Positions 61,424 through 64,000 of a stretch of 64,000 nt of DNA are shown here, piece by piece; the stretch's first letter is position 1; each line of letters starts with the position of its first letter. The stretch is taken from the NCBI GenBank assembly GCA_965153355.1, contig OZ231126.1, forward strand, positions 5,890,001-5,954,000, written 5' to 3'. The notes beneath the pieces are model-generated. The model saw nothing but the letters and a program-made list of their open reading frames with translations. It had not been told where the DNA came from and ran no database searches. The DNA comes from Flaccisagitta enflata. Lineage: Eukaryota; Chaetognatha; Sagittoidea; Aphragmophora. The translations under genes were made by a program, and so were the position numbers.

Positions 61424-63309
61424 GAAACAAAGAAAGAAAGAAAAATTTCTTTCTAGTGCCCTCCTCAATATTTGCAAAAAAAAAAAAAAAAAATTTCTTT
61501 GCCATTGCTTTTGGTTTGATTTTCTATCAAAAAACTTTTTTTTTCAAGAACAGTTGAACCCCACTCCAATGGACCGCATACTACAGATGCTAATTCTTAG
61601 TCTGTTTTGCTTACTTTCACTTATTTCTTAAATCTCATTTTGGCTCAAACAGAATTCCACTAATAACACATGCTCCTCAATTTGGCATTTTTTTTGGAAA
61701 TAGACAAAAACTCTGTCAATGCGGTTGTGTTTTGATCTTATTTGGTAGTTTTTTGGTTACAAGTTCCTTCTTCAAGCAAAATTCATCTCTGGCAGCTTTT
61801 TCAAAGACAAAACGTCATGAAATGCTTCTGTGCCTGTATGGTTTTCTGCAAATGAAGAGTAAACATGGTGACGTAATTTAGAACATGAAGATCTCTTTTG
61901 TCACAAAAACATTTCAATGGCAACAAGGCAATTTGATTGATCAGCGGAAAATAATACAATAAGATACATTTAAATGTAAATCACAATTTCAGCATTCGAG
62001 GTATTTCGTCATATGTACGTTCTATGGCTTACAGTAACCTTGCCTTTTATAAAATAACAAGTCTCGATGCAAAACCCGATCTTGCTTGGAAAAGCATTTT
62101 TACAACTTTCAAGGAGAGTTATTTTTTCAGTAGTTGGTCATTACATTGGTCGGTTTGTCTGTTGGTGCGTTCATTGATTACATCTACTCTGAAATGCTAT
62201 TTTTGACGTTGTGAAGGAAAACTATTATTGTGTTCATAGAACTCGGATTTGACCCTAAGACCAGAAATTGACAACCGCATTTGTGGAGTTTTCCATTGTA
62301 TTTAACAGGGTGAACAGAAGAAATTTCTCAGTCCTTTCTTAGTCCATTGTTGGAGTGGGATTTAACTGTAGGTTCCTAAGCTTTAAAAAATTAATGCTTT
62401 TCTAATTTAATTCGACGAGTAATAAGAGGAGGGTAGTGGGTGTTAACACAGGGGGGGGCAGCAAGGGGGGGGGCTAGGGGGCCCCGCGGTAGCTGTCAAG
62501 CCTAGGGCCCCGCGGTAGCTAAGTCCGGCTCAGATTGACACTCTTTCGGGCATGAAACTAATGACGATTAGCCCGCTGATGATACTGAATGCCAAGAACT
62601 CATGCATACAAGTAAGTGTTAATCGCTCCTAGATTAGCTTCTTACACCCATGTAACCACCCGCTCTCCTCATCACCGAAGTTATCAGGTTACTACCTTCG
62701 GCTGCTCTTTCGCCGATTTTGTTAATGTTTTCTTGTGTTTCTGCGTCGGCGGCTTTTTCCTCATCGGAGAAGTCTTCGCCTTCCGCAGTTGACGATTCAC
62801 ATTCCTCTTTCAGTCTCACTCCTTTCAAATCCTCTCCGCCCGCATTTTCTTTTTCAACCCCGTTGAGAGATCTGACGAGAGAAAAATATGTTGTAGGAAC
62901 GACAGTTGCGAAACGGTACAGCAAACTCATTTGCACATGACTGGGAAGTTCGAATACTGTTCATTCCGAACCTGGGATGAGCGCACAATTTGTAATTCAA
63001 AGAAGCTCTATAAACAATGAAATATTCAAATGTAAGAACGAACCCATTTGCGTGTTTAGACATGTTATCCAGCGACGCGTCGCCGTCCCCGTTTTCCACC
63101 GCCTCCACTTTCAACTTTCCATCTCCATCAGACTCGAGAACCATCCCCTCCTCCTCCTCCTCCACCCACTTTCCCTCCTTGCGCGGCAAATCATCATTCT
63201 CGCTCTCATTTCTTTCCTTCTTCTTAACATCATTCCGTTCCTCTTCCACTTTCTCAACCTCATCCTCCTCCCTATCTTCATCCTCATCATCATATTCGTC
63301 GACTTCCTC

Positions 63310-63355
<46 letters not shown>

Positions 63356-63868
63356 GTCAAGTCATCTAAATCCAGGTCTCCTTCACTCAGATCGCTGCTT
63401 TCATCACTATCGTCGTCCTCATCGTCATCATCGCTTCGGCCGTATTCATCATCATCATCGTCGTCGGTGCTGCCTCCATCTTCCTCAGACTCGTCTCCTC
63501 TTCTTCCTCGTGCTCTTCCTCCCCCTCTCCCTTTCCGTCTTCTTCTCCGTCGCATCATCATGAGTTTCCTTCTTCTCATGACAACCGGATCTTCTTCTCT
63601 CAATCCCTTTTTGGCGTTGTCTGTCGAGGGACGCCTTCTCTCACTGACGTTCTTGTTGTCGTCGTTATTGTCCTTGTCAATGTCCTTGTCCTTGTCGTTA
63701 TTGTCCTTGTCATTGTCATTTCTTTCCTTAAGGCAGTTGTCGATTTCAAGGCGGTTGTCGTCATTGTCAGCTTGCAAGCTGTTGTCATTGTCATATCGCG
63801 AGCTGTCGACAATCGCATCGTTGCCGTCTTCAGCAAGATTGTCTCGTTGGGAAGTGACGACTGGATGA
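51280..63868 (-). CDS. SMG5: SMG5, nonsense-mediated decay factor (C-terminal part; 5' end beyond window)
   Basis: SMG5 recruits phosphatase and decapping/deadenylation machinery to phosphorylated UPF1. Eleven exons chain in phase: 63868-63044, 62871-62648, 60397-60279, 58538-58323, 58018-57843, 57538-57375, 56134-55683, 55439-54909, 54631-54490, 52404-51491 and 51375-51280; about 1286 residues visible, more than whole human SMG5 (1016). Matches: EQGLISLVKIIADWLKMN, ALWYRLSLLLNRLP, LPEDLALQSL, ECLLRIAAIRNLG, LQFFPDRKIF, LMNKMAQLRLK, LSPYLIPNSAALIEHLPLIQ, IDELDGLKKSSHEVRDSIRW, FIRDFYKKW. The PIN domain has Asn where active PIN nucleases have the first Asp (LIPNSAAL). Low-complexity inserts are large: an acidic poly-Asp region in the first visible exon, Gly-rich and DTPSR repeats, and about 150 residues inside the PIN domain. 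The N-terminal 14-3-3-like domain would lie to the right of the window. The acceptor at 58538 (AAG) is my choice over 58560 because it keeps phase. Confidence 0.93.
52455..54400. repeat. TTG-based array with 11-, 22- and 20-bp higher-order units
   Basis: This fills the intron that separates the two halves of the SMG5 PIN domain. 52780-52960 repeats gcgttgttgtt (period 11). 53405-53560 alternates gcg and gca versions, giving a 22-bp period (gcgttgttgttgcattgttg plus tt). 53990-54130 repeats ttgtaattgtagttgttttg (period 20) about five times. The remainder is TTG, GCTGTT and GTGGTT variants. Confidence 0.95.
54975..55200 (-). repeat. 15-bp coding minisatellite (DTPSR repeats) in SMG5
   Basis: Within the 55439-54909 exon, units of gtgtctcttgaaggt encode tandem pentapeptides of the form DTPSR/DTPLR/GTPSR, about 14 in a row with decay at the edges. 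It is in frame, so the repeat is translated. It would be a disordered, potentially phosphorylated linker. Confidence 0.85.
56315..57095. repeat. Palindromic foldback element, ~780 bp
   Basis: The left end acaccgtctttaaatcgaaa matches the right end tttcgatttaaagacggtgt exactly in inverse. Further inside, gaccattttgtcatg pairs with catgacaaaatggtc, and ggggttggtctta pairs with gagaccaacccc. The centre is near 56690. It lies in an SMG5 intron. Confidence 0.85.
58049..58198. mobile_element. Pogo-like short inverted-repeat element
   Basis: The ends are cagttgaaccccgcggcaac and, inverted, gtcggagcgggattttactg, each with a flanking TA. About 150 bases, in the SMG5 intron between exons 58538-58323 and 58018-57843, starting 31 bases from an acceptor site. 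Confidence 0.75.
58510..59100. repeat. Foldback that duplicates an SMG5 exon edge
   Basis: 58510-58800 is repeated in inverse at 58810-59100. Inner pairs are tttgagaaattttttgaggg and ccctcaaaaaatttctcaaa, and tggaaacgcatttccatgta against tacatggaaatgcgttt. The outermost part of the left arm is the first ~28 coding bases and the acceptor of SMG5 exon 58538-58323 (cccgttatctcaagtctaga); the right arm carries a copy of them. Confidence 0.85.
59208..60146. mobile_element. Pogo-like element interrupted by a hAT-like insertion
   Basis: The left end at about 59211 is cagttaaaccccgcaatata; the right end is split: aagcggggcttaac at 59353-59366 and ggcttaactg at 60134-60143. The split is explained by the 59367-60133 insertion with duplication of GGCTTAAC. 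Removing the insertion restores a normal pogo-like terminus (gcggggcttaactgta). Confidence 0.8.
59367..60133. mobile_element. hAT-like element, 8-bp target duplication GGCTTAAC
   Basis: Terminal inverted repeats are ctaagccggatcaac (left) and gttgatccggcatag (right, one mismatch). Exact 8-bp duplications GGCTTAAC lie at 59359-59366 and 60134-60141. Length 767 bp; contains gcgcggggccctaagct inner repeats and a TTTC array (59925-60030). There is no transposase frame, so it is non-autonomous. Confidence 0.85.
60418..60562. repeat. (AATG)n/(AATA)n tract
   Basis: AATGAATG and AATAAATA units with gaataaattcatgaatg words. It lies a few bases from the acceptor of SMG5 exon 60397-60279. Confidence 0.85.
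60962..62533. mobile_element. hAT-like element, 8-bp target duplication ATTGACAC, with nested pogo-like insertion
   Basis: Terminal inverted repeats are ctgagccggactt and aagtccggctcag (perfect, 13 bp). Exact duplications ATTGACAC lie at 60954-60961 and 62534-62541. Length 1572 bp. It shares the ggggccccgcgg inner words and terminal pattern with the 59367 element. Inside are a (GAAA)n array (61055-61440) and a pogo-like unit with ends cagttgaaccccactccaat (61552) and attgttggagtgggatttaa (62350). No transposase frame is visible. Confidence 0.88.
63305..63360. repeat. (ATC)n run encoding poly-Asp in SMG5
   Basis: An ATC/TCA triplet run reads as a stretch of about 15 Asp on the minus strand, inside the acidic insertion of the first visible SMG5 exon. 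The frame is maintained through it. Confidence 0.9.
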
Positions 63869-63938
63869 CTGAAAAAGAAACACAAAAAAAAAGCTGAAAA
63901 ACTAAAGGCCACATCTTAGTTACTTAATTGAAAATAAA

Positions 63939-64000
63939 CCCAGCTACTCGATCAGACCCGGCTACTCGATCAGACCCGGCTACTCGATCAAATCCGGTTA
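63939..64000. repeat. 18-bp tandem repeat cut by the right edge
   Basis: cccggctactcgatcaga is repeated about three and a half times up to the end of the window. It lies upstream (5') of the first visible SMG5 exon, in an intron. Confidence 0.85.

Overview
This window is nuclear DNA from an intron-rich eukaryote, most likely an animal or close animal relative. It carries SMG5 (typical of animals), TRIAP1/Mdm35, BUD23, a mitochondrial oxodicarboxylate carrier (SLC25A21 type), a VWA8 start and a TLDc gene. All are split by GT-AG introns that I could chain with consistent reading phase. I see no bacterial operons, tRNA, rRNA or CRISPR. The species cannot be named from the sequence alone.

Layout, left to right. 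0-7.6 kb is almost gene-free: dispersed elements, two adjacent large hairpins and long TTG/GAA arrays. 7.6-16.5 kb holds a seven-exon gene of unknown function with a poly-Q tract. 17.7-19.9 kb has only the first four coding exons of VWA8. 20.3-21.8 kb is an intronless, possibly Myb/SANT-like gene. 22.1-25.3 and 27.0-31.4 kb are two head-to-tail SLC25A21-type carriers. 31.9-36.0 kb is BUD23. 36.8-44.4 kb is a ten-exon TLDc gene with a predicted N-myristoylation start. 44.5-45.1 kb is TRIAP1. 45.6-50.7 kb is an F-box/leucine-rich gene. 51.3-63.9 kb is the C-terminal part of SMG5, whose 5' end lies beyond the right edge.

Every gene I can support is on the minus strand. Gaps are mostly about 0.2-1.7 kb, and TRIAP1 ends only 70 bp before the TLDc start codon. 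The genes are mixed housekeeping functions (mRNA decay, mitochondrial transport and lipid transfer, 18S rRNA methylation) and do not form one pathway.

Much of the non-coding DNA is repeats. I can define several dispersed families by eye: (1) an element of about 160-250 bp with two alternative heads and a 3' hairpin; (2) an element whose ends enclose minisatellites of the type ggcccaaatcccagcctcaa; (3) long foldback repeats up to about 1.3 kb; (4) hAT-like elements with exact 8-bp target duplications; (5) pogo-like short elements starting CAGTTGAACCCC. Several are nested in one another. Exon coordinates are my hand-built models; no alignment or transcript data were available.
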